This document shows, piece by piece, positions 49,500-57,867 of a stretch of 64,000 nucleotides of DNA. Source of the stretch: Aldehydirespirator sp965221215. GTDB lineage: Bacteria > Actinomycetota > Acidimicrobiia > Acidimicrobiales > Aldehydirespiratoraceae. The translations under genes and the position numbers were made by a program. The stretch is from positions 124,001 through 188,000 of the forward strand of contig OZ244872.1 in the NCBI GenBank assembly GCA_965221215.1. Direction: 5' to 3'. Below the pieces are notes generated by a model. That model saw only the letters and a list, made by a program, of their open reading frames with translations, ran no database searches and was not told the origin of the DNA. Position 1 is the stretch's first letter. Every line of letters starts with the position of its first letter.

Positions 49500-49916
49500 T
49501 CAGCTCGGAAGTGACAGCTCTCGAAGGCCCTTGCTTGTCAGGGAGAAGATGCACGGCCCCGACCGCGTGGCATCGACATCGGCTAGTTGATTCCAGTGCT
49601 TGAGGATGAGGTTGTAGATGCGATCCTGTGTCATGTTGGACCTGCCGGTGAGGATCACCGCTCGGACTCCGGCATCGCGGAGTTTCTTGCGCTCCACCGG
49701 GCGGGTCCTGATCTTCTTGTCGCGGGTGATGAACAGCAGGTCCCGGCCGTTCGCTCCGATCACGTCGAAGATGTCGGTGTCCTTCGCCCCGGGGGGCAGC
49801 TCCGGGATGTCTTGGTGCCCGGCAAAGAGTACTGTTCCCGCCTCGGGAAGCTTCGCCAGCCTCCTTCCGACCGGGAGAATGTTCTCATCGGCGAAGAGGC
49901 CGCGAATCTCACGCAA
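49500..49916 (-). CDS. PIN-like toxin, VapC45 type
   Basis: 138 aa, the size I recall for M. tuberculosis VapC45. LFADENILPVGRRLA carries the first acidic residues, DTDIFDVIGANGRDLLFITRDKKIRTRP the next, as in PIN-like ribonucleases. The C-terminal half (IYNLILKHWNQLADVDATRSGPCIFSL) is family-typical. Predicted RNA-cleaving toxin paired with the upstream antitoxin; the TTG start lies 8 nt inside that gene. Confidence 0.82.
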   Translation of the reverse strand: MREIRGLFADENILPVGRRLAKLPEAGTVLFAGHQDIPELPPGAKDTDIFDVIGANGRDLLFITRDKKIRTRPVERKKLRDAGVRAVILTGRSNMTQDRIYNLILKHWNQLADVDATRSGPCIFSLTSKGLRELSLPS

Positions 49917-50577
49917 CGTTCGAGCAGCGCACCGCGTCTTCTACAGCCTCAGGCGTGACCTCCCACATCTCCGCGACAGCCTCTGGCCGTTCGCCCGCTT
50001 CCAAGGCTTCAACGAGGGTTGCAACCCGGAGGCGTCTTCCGGAGATCGTGGGCTCGCCCGAGGCGTACTCAGGGTCGATCACAACATTCTGCGCGATGCG
50101 GAACCGGCTCACCGCATCGCCGTCGTAGTCAGCGGCTTGCCGAAAGCGACGGACTTCCATGGACGGCGTGATGATCTGCCCGGTCCGGGCCACCAACCGC
50201 AGCGAAGGCTGGAGATTCGTTTCCTGCTGCACCTTGAGCACCAGCTCACGTCCCTCGGTGCTTACGAACGGCTGAGCGGCGGCCAGCGGATACTGCGTTC
50301 CGAACTGCTTGCGGAGAGCCATGATCGCCGGACGCATCCGGAACACTGACACGCCCAGGCGACGGTATTCCGAGATGAGGCGCGCTTCCACAAACTCCCC
50401 CCAAGTCACAATCTCTGAGCCAGTCGACTCGACTCGGACCAACGGCTCATAGCGACGATCCAGCCGCTCGTAGCCGTCGATCCATCGAGCTGCCGTGCCG
50501 GAAGACAGGTCCAGCAGGCGATCAACTTGGCCCATGCTGTACACATCGCGATCCAGCAGTGTGATCACAGTGCCCAT
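49909..50577 (-). CDS. DUF433-type antitoxin, VapB45 type
   Basis: 222 aa. N-terminal MerR-like helix-turn-helix (YSMGQVDRLLDLSSGTAARWIDGYERL) and a C-terminal DUF433 region (VVIDPEYASGEPTISGRRLRVATLVEALEAGE...AVAEMWEVTPEAVEDAVR). Expected to neutralise the co-encoded PIN-like toxin and repress the operon. GGGAGG sits 6 nt before the ATG at 50577, unlike the leaderless neighbours. Confidence 0.83.
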   Translation of the reverse strand: MGTVITLLDRDVYSMGQVDRLLDLSSGTAARWIDGYERLDRRYEPLVRVESTGSEIVTWGEFVEARLISEYRRLGVSVFRMRPAIMALRKQFGTQYPLAAAQPFVSTEGRELVLKVQQETNLQPSLRLVARTGQIITPSMEVRRFRQAADYDGDAVSRFRIAQNVVIDPEYASGEPTISGRRLRVATLVEALEAGERPEAVAEMWEVTPEAVEDAVRCSNVA

Positions 50578-50717
50578 GTCGCCTCCCTGCTGAGATCTCT
50601 GGCTGGCCTGTCGCATCAAGCTAGCGTTGCGGGCCGCACGGCGGCGATCAGTCTCCTCTAGTGGAGAAGACGAGGGGGGGGGTCGGAGTTGGGGGCGGGT
50701 GCTGCGAGACTGGGGCT

Positions 50718-50978
50718 GTGCGGGCCGAAGTGGAGAAGATCATCAAGATTATTCGGCCGGCCATTCAGGCTGACGAGGGAGACATCGACCTGGTCGAGGT
50801 CGACGAGGCCACCGGGGTCGTCACCGTCGAGCTTCACGGCGCCTGTGTCACCTGCCCGGCATCCACCCAGACCCTCAAAGCGGGCATCGAGCGGATCATG
50901 CGCGACCGCGTGCCCGGCGTGACCGAGGTGGTCGAGGTCAACGCCCTGGGCATGAGCGAGGCCTTCGTCTCGCTCTAG
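50718..50978 (+). CDS. NifU-like iron-sulfur scaffold domain protein
   Basis: 86 aa, the C-terminal NifU (Nfu) domain alone. The CxxC cluster motif is GACVTCPAS, preceded by IRPAIQADEGDIDLVEVDEATGVVTVEL. Carries or transfers [4Fe-4S] clusters between protomers. The cysteine desulfurase gene nifS lies 1.2 kb downstream. The GTG at 50718 is chosen on domain limits; longer in-frame residues are Gly-rich. The stop is followed by GGCCGAGCGAACGGGCGAGC, a dispersed-repeat start. Confidence 0.9.
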   Translation: MRAEVEKIIKIIRPAIQADEGDIDLVEVDEATGVVTVELHGACVTCPASTQTLKAGIERIMRDRVPGVTEVVEVNALGMSEAFVSL

Positions 50979-51039
50979 CGGCCGAGCGAACGGGCGAGCG
51001 AAGAACATGCGCGGATTGCCCCCAATCGTCTCGCGGCTT

Positions 51040-51164
51040 GACGTTGTCGCTCCCGCTCTTGTTCGCTGCGCTCACGGGCCGCCCAAACCCCGACAATACA
51101 GCCCACGGCCTCGCTATGCGCTCCGCGGGATCCGCACGGGGGACGGCTCTGTCCGCTCGGCCTC
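51040..51164 (-). repeat. Dispersed intergenic repeat, copy R6 (reverse orientation)
   Basis: Reverse complement order: CGCTCCCGCTCTTGTTCGCT, GCGCTCACGGGCCGCCCAAA, ACAGCCCACGGCCTCGC and GCTCGGCCTC. Lies between nifU-like and rhomboid genes. Confidence 0.82.
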
Positions 51165-51176
51165 CAGGACCGGGCC

Positions 51177-52076
51177 GTGAGCGACACGCCGGAGGTGGTT
51201 CCCCGGCCTCCCGAGCGCCGCTGCTATCGGCATCCCGACCGTCGGGGCGGAGTGAGCTGCCAGCGTTGCGACCGCCTGATCTGCCCGGACTGCATGCATC
51301 AGGCGTCGGTCGGCTTCCATTGCCCGGAGTGCGCGGCGCCGCGGGGCGCACCGTCGATCACCGCTCGGCCCCTGATGGTTGCAGGCCCCTCGCGCCCGAT
51401 AGTCACCCAGATCCTGCTGGGGTTCAACGGGCTGGCCTTCCTGTACTCGATCGTTCTCAGCGGCTCGGCCCGGGGCATCACCCGGCTCAACGAGGGGCTG
51501 CTCATCGACGGCGGCCTGTTCGCCCGGGCCCGGCTCTTCGACGGCTTCGAGCTCCGCCTGATCGGCGTGGACACCGGCGAGTACTACCGACTGGCCACCT
51601 CCGCCTTCCTCCATGACGGCATCTTCCATCTGGCCTTCAACATGTACGTGCTGTGGATCCTCGGCCAGATTCTCGAGGCCGGGTTCGGCCGAGCCCGCTT
51701 CCTGTCGCTGTTCGTGGTGTCGATGCTCGGCGGTGCGTTCGGAGTGCTGCTGGTGTCGCCGAGCTCGCCCACGGTGGGGGCTTCGGGGGCCGTGTTCGGC
51801 CTGATGGGCGCCACCGTGCTGGTGCAGCGCGCCGTAGGCGGGAGCATCTGGCGCTCGCCGCTGGCACCGCTGCTGATGATCAACCTCGTCTTCACTCTGC
51901 TGGTGCCTCGGGTGTCGATTGGCGGCCACTTCGGCGGGCTCATCGCGGGCGCGGTCATGGGCGCGCTGATGCTGGCATTGGAGCGCCGCAACGCTCCGGG
52001 ATGGGCAACGGTGTCGCTGGGCGGGGTGCTCTCGGCGGTGCTGGTGGCCGGGTCGGTGATCGCCGCCGCCCAGTAG
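51177..52076 (+). CDS. Rhomboid family intramembrane serine protease with N-terminal zinc finger
   Basis: 299 aa. Residues about 14-55 form a B-box-like zinc finger (CYRHPDRRGGVSCQRC...CPDCMHQASVGFHCPEC). Then come six or seven membrane helices with the rhomboid signatures HLAFNMYVLWILG, catalytic Ser in GASGAVFGLMGA and catalytic His in GGHFGGLIAG. Cleaves transmembrane proteins within the membrane; targets unknown. GTG start. Confidence 0.93.
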   Translation: MSDTPEVVPRPPERRCYRHPDRRGGVSCQRCDRLICPDCMHQASVGFHCPECAAPRGAPSITARPLMVAGPSRPIVTQILLGFNGLAFLYSIVLSGSARGITRLNEGLLIDGGLFARARLFDGFELRLIGVDTGEYYRLATSAFLHDGIFHLAFNMYVLWILGQILEAGFGRARFLSLFVVSMLGGAFGVLLVSPSSPTVGASGAVFGLMGATVLVQRAVGGSIWRSPLAPLLMINLVFTLLVPRVSIGGHFGGLIAGAVMGALMLALERRNAPGWATVSLGGVLSAVLVAGSVIAAAQ

Positions 52077-52141
52077 CCGCCGGCACATGGCCTTGGCCGT
52101 GTCTGCTGGTGGGCTTCAGGTCCGCCGCGGTGCTTGTTCCG

Positions 52142-52147
52142 TAGGAT
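52142..52147 (+). promoter_or_regulatory. -10 element of nifS (leaderless)
   Basis: TAGGAT, 6 nt before the GTG at 52154. Confidence 0.55.
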
Positions 52148-52153
52148 GACGGG

Positions 52154-53326
52154 GTGTCTGAGCGCGAGGTCTATCTCGACCACGCCGCATCCACCCCGCT
52201 GCGGCCCGTGGCCCGGGATGCCTGGCTGGCCGCGGCCGACCGTCACCACGCCAACCCCACCGGGTCGCATCTGGCCGCCCGCGAGGCCCGTCGGGCGCTG
52301 GACCGGGCCCGCGAGCAGGTAGCTGCCGCGCTTGGTGCCTGTCCCGGCGAGATCGTGTTCACCTCGGGTGGCAGCGAGGCCGACAACATGGCCGTGCGGG
52401 GCGCTCTCGGGGCCCGGGGGTCCGATGCGGTGGCGGTGACCACCGAAGCCGAGCACCACGCGGTCCACGATCCGGTGGAGCGCTCCGGCGGTGTGATGGT
52501 GGGGGTTGACCGGCGAGGCATCGTCGACCTCGACGCGCTGGCCGAGGTGCTGCGAGCCTGCGACGGCGACGTGGCGGTGGTGTCTGTGATCGCAGTCAAC
52601 AACGAGACCGGCTCGATCACCCCGCTTCGGGAGGTGGCCGGCGTCGTGCGTGATCTGGCACCTGCGGCGCCGCTGCACACCGACGCAGTGCAGGCGGTGA
52701 ACTGGATCGACGTCGCCGCCGAGACGGCTGACTACGACCTCGTGTCGGTGACCGGCCACAAGGTGGGCTCACCCGTAGGCACCGGTGTGCTGGTCGTGCG
52801 CGACGGCGTGGAGCTCGCCCCTTTGATCGTTGGCGGCGGCCAGGAGCGAGGCCGGCGGGCCGGAACTCCCGACGTGGCCGGAGCTGTGTCGCTGGCGGCA
52901 GCCATGACTGAGGCCACCGAGCAGCGAGACGAGAGCATCGAGCGGCTCAGGGGGCTGCGCGACAGCCTCATCGACGGCCTCACCGACCGGCTCGGCGACC
53001 GGCTGACGGTCTCGGCCGCGCCCTGCGGGGGCGACCGCGGCCACATCGCGGCCGGCATCGCCAACGTATGCATCACCGGGGTTCAGAGCGAGGCGCTGCT
53101 GTTCCTGATCGACGCGGCCGGGGTGCGGGCCTCGGCTGCCTCCTCGTGCTCCAGCGGCGCCCAGGATCCGTCCCATGTGCTGGCCGCCATGGGAGTGCCC
53201 CGCGAAGTGGCCCTGGGGTCGCTGCGTCTCTCGCTCGGCCACACCAGCGCCGCCTCCGACGTGGAGCGGGCCGTCGAGGTCATCACGGAGTCCGTCGCCC
53301 GCCTCGACCGCTTCGACGGAGGCTGA
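52154..53326 (+). CDS. Cysteine desulfurase (NifS/IscS family)
   Basis: 390 aa, PLP-dependent. Releases sulfur from cysteine as a persulfide. YLDHAASTPLRP start, TTEAEHHAVHDP, PLP lysine in VTGHKVGSPVGTG, active-site Cys in ASAASSCSSGAQDPSHVL. mnmA begins 1 bp after the stop, so the sulfur is probably used at least for tRNA 2-thiouridine. The same enzyme class supplies iron-sulfur assembly and, if the selenoprotein is real, could supply selenium. Confidence 0.95.
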   Translation: MSEREVYLDHAASTPLRPVARDAWLAAADRHHANPTGSHLAAREARRALDRAREQVAAALGACPGEIVFTSGGSEADNMAVRGALGARGSDAVAVTTEAEHHAVHDPVERSGGVMVGVDRRGIVDLDALAEVLRACDGDVAVVSVIAVNNETGSITPLREVAGVVRDLAPAAPLHTDAVQAVNWIDVAAETADYDLVSVTGHKVGSPVGTGVLVVRDGVELAPLIVGGGQERGRRAGTPDVAGAVSLAAAMTEATEQRDESIERLRGLRDSLIDGLTDRLGDRLTVSAAPCGGDRGHIAAGIANVCITGVQSEALLFLIDAAGVRASAASSCSSGAQDPSHVLAAMGVPREVALGSLRLSLGHTSAASDVERAVEVITESVARLDRFDGG

Positions 53327-53327
53327 G

Positions 53328-54410
53328 GTGGCCGAGTCGACGAATGGCGGCCGTGTGGCAAGGGTGCTGGTGGCCATGTCGGGCGGGGTTGACTCGTCGG
53401 TGGCTGCGGCCCGTCTGCTCGACGCGGGCTACGACGTCGCCGGAGTCACCATGAAGCTCTGGGGCGGACCCAGCGACACCGGCTGCTGCTCGGTGTCCGA
53501 TGTGGACGATGCCCGCTGGGCGGCCGACGAGCTGGGCATCGAGCACCACGTCTTCAACTTCGGCGACGATTTCGAGCGCCATGTGGTGGCCCCGTACGCC
53601 GCCGATCACGCCGCCGGCCTCACCCCCAATCCCTGCGTGGAGTGCAACCGGCACATCAAGTTCGACCGGCTGCTGCGCCGGGCCGACGCGCTGGGCTTCG
53701 ACCTGGTGGCGACCGGCCATCACGCCCGCATCATCACCACCGCGGCCGGACCCCGACTGGCCCGGGGCGTCGACGCCGCCAAGGACCAGTCCTACGTCCT
53801 GCACATGCTCGACGCCTCGGTGCTGGCCCGGTTGCTGCTGCCGGTGGGGGAGACGACCAAGGACGAGGTGCGGCGCGAGGCCCAGGCCCGGAGTCTGGTC
53901 ACCGCGGGCAAGCCCGACAGCCAGGACGTGTGCTTCATCACCGCTGCGGCCGGTCGCCGCAAGTTCCTCGGCGAGCGCATCCCGATGCGTCCGGGCCGGG
54001 TGGTGGACACCTCGGGCCACCAGGTCGGCACGGTCGAGGCGCTGGAGTTGGTGACCGTCGGCCAGCGCCGCGGCCTCGGCGCGGTGGGCGGGGGATCGCC
54101 CCGCTATGTGCTCGATGTCCACCCTGAGTCGTCGACGGTGACGGTGGGCAGCCGGTCTGAGCTCGACCGCGAGATCACGCCGCTGCAGGACTGGCGCTGG
54201 ACGAACGGAACCGTGGACGGCCCCGTGCTGGTGCAGACCTCGGCCCACGGCACCGCGGCGGCGGCCACCATCCACTCCGACGGGTTGGCGGTGCACTGGG
54301 CCGAACCCCGCCGGAAGGTTGCTCCCGGCCAGAGCGTCGTCGCCTACCGGGGCGACATCGTGGTCGGCGGCGGCACCGCCGTCCGCTCGACGAGGGCCGC
54401 GGTTTCGTAG
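53328..54410 (+). CDS. mnmA: tRNA 2-thiouridylase MnmA
   Basis: 360 aa. ATP-dependent thiolation of U34 in tRNA Lys/Glu/Gln. PP-loop VLVAMSGGVDSSVAAARLL, the catalytic Cys in NPCVECNRHIKF and the second in DSQDVCFITAAAGRRKF. LDVHPESSTVTVGSRSEL belongs to the C-terminal beta barrel. GTG start with GGAGG upstream, 1 bp after nifS. Confidence 0.95.
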   Translation: MAESTNGGRVARVLVAMSGGVDSSVAAARLLDAGYDVAGVTMKLWGGPSDTGCCSVSDVDDARWAADELGIEHHVFNFGDDFERHVVAPYAADHAAGLTPNPCVECNRHIKFDRLLRRADALGFDLVATGHHARIITTAAGPRLARGVDAAKDQSYVLHMLDASVLARLLLPVGETTKDEVRREAQARSLVTAGKPDSQDVCFITAAAGRRKFLGERIPMRPGRVVDTSGHQVGTVEALELVTVGQRRGLGAVGGGSPRYVLDVHPESSTVTVGSRSELDREITPLQDWRWTNGTVDGPVLVQTSAHGTAAAATIHSDGLAVHWAEPRRKVAPGQSVVAYRGDIVVGGGTAVRSTRAAVS

Positions 54411-54470
54411 CTGCTGCGTTGCGAGACCGTCAGGTGGCGATCATTTGAGATCAACACGGTGATTTTGGTG

Positions 54471-55334
54471 TTAGCCGAGCTTGAGGCCGCGGCGCTCGGC
54501 GGTGGCCAGCACGGCAGCGGGGCGGCTGGGCGACACCAGTATGGCGGTGGCGGTGCGCGGCTCGCTGCGGTTGCGGCCGGTCATCACCGCCGCGGTCACC
54601 GGGTTGGAGAGGCGCAGTTCCAGGGCCATGCCGAGGGCCTGGGCGGTGAGGTCGGCCGCGGCGGTGTCGGCGGGGGCCGGGCCGATGGAGGCGATGCCTC
54701 GGCGGCTCAGCGGCAGCGGCTCGGCCACGGCCAGGTGGTCGTGCACCACCAGCCCGTTGGGGACGAACACCAGCCAGCGCCGGGCCAGCCGGTACAGGGT
54801 GTGGGCCGCGAACGCGGCGACGGGCAGTCCCATCGCGGCGCCGATGATCCCTGCCGCCCAGCCCCACCCGGCCAGCAGCAGCGGCCCGACGGCCAAACCG
54901 GCTACCGCCACCGCCCATGTCGGCACGACCAGGGCCACCAGGACCGGCGCGGGCGGGCGTAGCAGGAAGCGTCGCTCGTCGCCGTAGCTCGCCGCGTCCA
55001 CCTGAGCATCGGCGTAGGCGGGCTGCAGCACCACGACGGCGCCGATGATCCCGGCAGCCAGTCCCGCCCAGCCGGCCGGCTCGCCTGAGGAGGCGGCGGC
55101 AGCCGCCAGTTCCACCGCACCGGCCGACACGCCGATCCGGGCCAGGGTGAGGGCGCGGGCTCCGGGCAGCAGCAGTGCCGCCAGCACCAGGGCATAGGCG
55201 AGCCACATGGCTGCGATCACCGTGGTGTGAGCCGCTTCGTCGTCGGGCCGCAGCCCGCTGTGGATCACATCGGTGAGCAGCGCCGCCGTCCCGACCACCA
55301 GCCAGGAGGCCACCGCCGCGGCACGCAGCGCCAT
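54471..55334 (-). CDS. Membrane protein, unknown function
   Basis: 287 aa. About six hydrophobic helices from the N-terminus to residue 190, then a soluble C-terminal domain (RRWLVFVPNGLVVHDHLAVAEPLPLSRRGIASIGPAPADT...LRLSNPVTAAVMTGRNR) resembling a PH-like membrane-associated domain. GGGAGGG is correctly placed before the ATG at 55334. Convergent with mnmA. Family not identified. Confidence 0.72.
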   Translation of the reverse strand: MALRAAAVASWLVVGTAALLTDVIHSGLRPDDEAAHTTVIAAMWLAYALVLAALLLPGARALTLARIGVSAGAVELAAAAASSGEPAGWAGLAAGIIGAVVVLQPAYADAQVDAASYGDERRFLLRPPAPVLVALVVPTWAVAVAGLAVGPLLLAGWGWAAGIIGAAMGLPVAAFAAHTLYRLARRWLVFVPNGLVVHDHLAVAEPLPLSRRGIASIGPAPADTAAADLTAQALGMALELRLSNPVTAAVMTGRNRSEPRTATAILVSPSRPAAVLATAERRGLKLG

Positions 55335-55404
55335 CGCGGCCCTCCCCCGGGTTCGTTCAGCAGCTCGCACGGCCCGTCAGTGTGCCATCGGGCAGTCCCC
55401 AAGC

Positions 55405-55540
55405 GCGTGCGCGGGCAGGTGCAAGCCCGTTGCATCGCAGCGGTGTCATTCCTGCTTGTGTTCGCTGCACTCACAGGTCGCCCTCGCCTCGGCAACACAG
55501 CCCACGGCCTCGCCATCTCGGCCTCTCTGCTCGCTCTACC
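55405..55540 (-). repeat. Dispersed intergenic repeat, copy R7 (reverse, diverged)
   Basis: AGGTGCAAGCCCGTTGCATC tail variant, TCATTCCTGCTTGTGTTCGC, TGCACTCACAGGTCGCCCTC, AACACAGCCCACGGCCTCGC. Lies directly before the ligA promoter. Confidence 0.75.
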
Positions 55541-55556
55541 AGTCAGGCCCCAGATG

Positions 55557-55562
55557 TAGCCT
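55557..55562 (+). promoter_or_regulatory. -10 element of ligA (leaderless)
   Basis: TAGCCT, 7 nt before the ATG at 55570. Confidence 0.55.
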
Positions 55563-55569
55563 CGGGGCG

Positions 55570-57657
55570 ATGGCCGATCCTGCCAGTCCCGACGCCGACT
55601 CTGCCGCCCGGGCCCGCCAGCTGCAGGCGGAGCTCGACCACCATTCGAAGCTGTACTACGGGGGCAAGCCTGAGATCCCCGATGCCGACTTCGATGATCT
55701 GCTCAACGAGCTGAAGGCCCTGGAGGAGCAGCACCCCGAGCTGGTCCACTCCGACTCGCCCACCCAGCGGGTCGGGGCCCCGCCCGACACCGCCTTCGCG
55801 CCGGTGCGCCACCAGCCGCCCATGATGTCGCTGCACAACGCCCTCGACGTCGAGGAGCTGCGGGCATGGCACGAGCGGGTGGGCCGTGCCCTGGCCGCCC
55901 CGCCGGACGAGCTGGCGCTGCCGACTACCGAGGCGGCCGCGGTCGGCGACTTTGCGGTGGAGTTGAAGTTCGACGGCCTGGCCATTTCGATCCGCTACGA
56001 GCACGGCGTGCTGGTGCGGGCCGCCACCCGGGGCGACGGCCGCACCGGCGAGGACGTCACCCACTCGGTGCGCACCATCGCCGACGTGCCCATTCGGCTG
56101 CGGGGCGCCGCTCCGGCCGTGCTGGAGGTGCGGGGCGAGGTGATCCTGCGCCTCTCCACCTTCGAGCAGCTCAACGCCCGCCAACTCCAGCGGGGTGACA
56201 AGCCCTACGTCAATCCCCGCAACGCGGCCGCCGGCTCGCTGCGCCAGAAGGACGCTCGGGTGACCGCGGCGCGGGGCCTGTCGTTCTGGTGCTACCAGCT
56301 GGGCCACGCCTCTGGTGGCCCCGCCTTCACCTCCCACTTGCAGACGCTGGAGTGGCTGGCGTCGCTGGGCCTTCCCATCGACGAGCACGCCGCTTGCCTC
56401 GCCGACCTGGCCGCAGTGGAGGCCCATGTCGTGGACTTCGAGCGGCGCCGCCACGACCTGGACTTCGAGTTCGACGGCATGGTCGTCAAAGTCGACGATC
56501 TGGCGACCCAGGTCCGTCTGGGGGTGGACGCCAAGGCGCCCCGCTGGGCGATCGCCTACAAGTTCCCGCCCGAGGAGCGGACAACCAAGCTGCTCGACAT
56601 CCATGTGTCGATCGGGCCGTCGGGCCAGGCCACCCCCTTCGCCCGGCTGGAGCCGGTGTTCGTGGGCGGGGTGACGGTGGGGACGGCCACCCTCCACAAC
56701 GAAGACCAGGTAGCGGCCAAGGACGTGCGCCCCGGCGACACCGTTGTGGTGCGCCGAGCCGGGGAGGTGATCCCCGAGGTGGTCGGGCCGGTGCGCGCCG
56801 AGCGCTCGCCGGGGTCGCAGCCGTGGGCGTTCCCGCCGGACTGCCCGGTGTGTGGCGAGGCGCTGCAGCGGGCCGAGGGCATGTCGGCCACGATGTGCGT
56901 GAACTACTGGTGCCCCCGCCAGATTCGGGGCCGCATCGAGCACTTCGTGGGCCGGGCCGCCATGGACATCGAGTATCTGGGGGAGCGCAACATCGACCGC
57001 TTCGTGTCCGAGGGCCTGCTCGCCGATGTGGTCGGCCTCTATGGGCTGGACTTCGAGCGGATCGAGCAGATGGACGGCTTCGGCGAGACTTCGGTCAACA
57101 ACCTGCGCAAGTCGATCGAAGAGAGCGCGCGGCAGCCCCTGGCCCGGCTGCTGTTCGCGCTCAGCATCCCCGAGATCGGCCAAGTCAACGCCCGGGTGCT
57201 GGCCGCTGCGTTCGGCGACATCGACGGCATTCTGGGCGCCGACGAGGAGGCCCTGGCCGCAGTCGAGGGATTCGGACCGATCATCGCGGCCTCGGTGCGG
57301 GCCTGGTTCGACGATCCCCACAACCGCAGGCTCATCGAGGGTTTGCGAGCGGCAGGGCTGCGCATGGAGGCCGACGAGCCCGGCGCCGGCGCCGACGGCG
57401 AGATCCTGCCCCAGACCCTGGCCGGCATGGCGGTGGTGGTGAGCGGCACGCTCGAAGGCTTCAGCCGCGACGAGGCCAAGCAGGCCATAGTGGCCAGGGG
57501 CGGCTCGGCGCCGGGCTCAGTGTCGGGACGCACCACCGCGCTGGTGGCCGGCGCCGACCCCGGCGCATCCAAGCTGCGCAAAGCCGAGTCGGTCGGCGTC
57601 CCCGTGATCGACGAGGCCGCCTTCGGCGAGTTGCTCGAAACCGGCCGGCTGCCATAG
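55570..57657 (+). CDS. ligA: NAD-dependent DNA ligase
   Basis: 695 aa. Seals nicks in replication and repair. Ia domain (HHSKLYYGGKPEIPDADFDDL), adenylated Lys 133 in VELKFDGLAISIRYEHG, OB fold, Cys4 zinc finger (CPVCGEALQRAEG...CVNYWCPRQ), helix-hairpin-helix repeats (MDGFGETSVNNL, VEGFGPIIAASV) and a C-terminal BRCT domain (LAGMAVVVSGTLEGFSRDEAK). All domains intact. The longer frame from 55273 is repeat R7 and promoter. Confidence 0.97.
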   Translation: MADPASPDADSAARARQLQAELDHHSKLYYGGKPEIPDADFDDLLNELKALEEQHPELVHSDSPTQRVGAPPDTAFAPVRHQPPMMSLHNALDVEELRAWHERVGRALAAPPDELALPTTEAAAVGDFAVELKFDGLAISIRYEHGVLVRAATRGDGRTGEDVTHSVRTIADVPIRLRGAAPAVLEVRGEVILRLSTFEQLNARQLQRGDKPYVNPRNAAAGSLRQKDARVTAARGLSFWCYQLGHASGGPAFTSHLQTLEWLASLGLPIDEHAACLADLAAVEAHVVDFERRRHDLDFEFDGMVVKVDDLATQVRLGVDAKAPRWAIAYKFPPEERTTKLLDIHVSIGPSGQATPFARLEPVFVGGVTVGTATLHNEDQVAAKDVRPGDTVVVRRAGEVIPEVVGPVRAERSPGSQPWAFPPDCPVCGEALQRAEGMSATMCVNYWCPRQIRGRIEHFVGRAAMDIEYLGERNIDRFVSEGLLADVVGLYGLDFERIEQMDGFGETSVNNLRKSIEESARQPLARLLFALSIPEIGQVNARVLAAAFGDIDGILGADEEALAAVEGFGPIIAASVRAWFDDPHNRRLIEGLRAAGLRMEADEPGAGADGEILPQTLAGMAVVVSGTLEGFSRDEAKQAIVARGGSAPGSVSGRTTALVAGADPGASKLRKAESVGVPVIDEAAFGELLETGRLP

Positions 57658-57674
57658 CCGCCGGGGTCGAGGCG

Positions 57675-57819
57675 AGCGCAAATCGGTGAGAGCCGGTTGC
57701 GCCGCGGCGGAGTCCTTCCCGCTCTTGTTCGCTGCGCTCACTGGCCGCCCAAACCCCGACAACACAGCCCACAGCCTCGCCCCGTATGGGCTGGAACACT
57801 CGCCTGTTCGCTCGGCCTC
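57675..57819 (-). repeat. Dispersed intergenic repeat, copy R8 (reverse orientation)
   Basis: GGTGAGAGCCGGTTGCGCCG, CTTCCCGCTCTTGTTCGCTG, CGCTCACTGGCCGCCCAAAC, ACAGCCCACAGCCTCGCCCC and TTCGCTCGGCCTC. A complete reverse copy between ligA and the methyltransferase gene. Confidence 0.87.
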
Positions 57820-57853
57820 CAGGCGCGTCCGCCACCGTGACGCACCGGCGATG

Positions 57854-57859
57854 TAGGTT
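57854..57859 (+). promoter_or_regulatory. -10 element of the methyltransferase gene
   Basis: TAGGTT, 8 nt before the ATG at 57868. Confidence 0.45.
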
Positions 57860-57867
57860 CCTCACCG

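Noticed and set aside
54411..54470. Rho-independent terminator between mnmA and the convergent membrane gene
   Set aside because: Only a weak hairpin with no U-tract. No convincing intrinsic terminator was found anywhere in the window.
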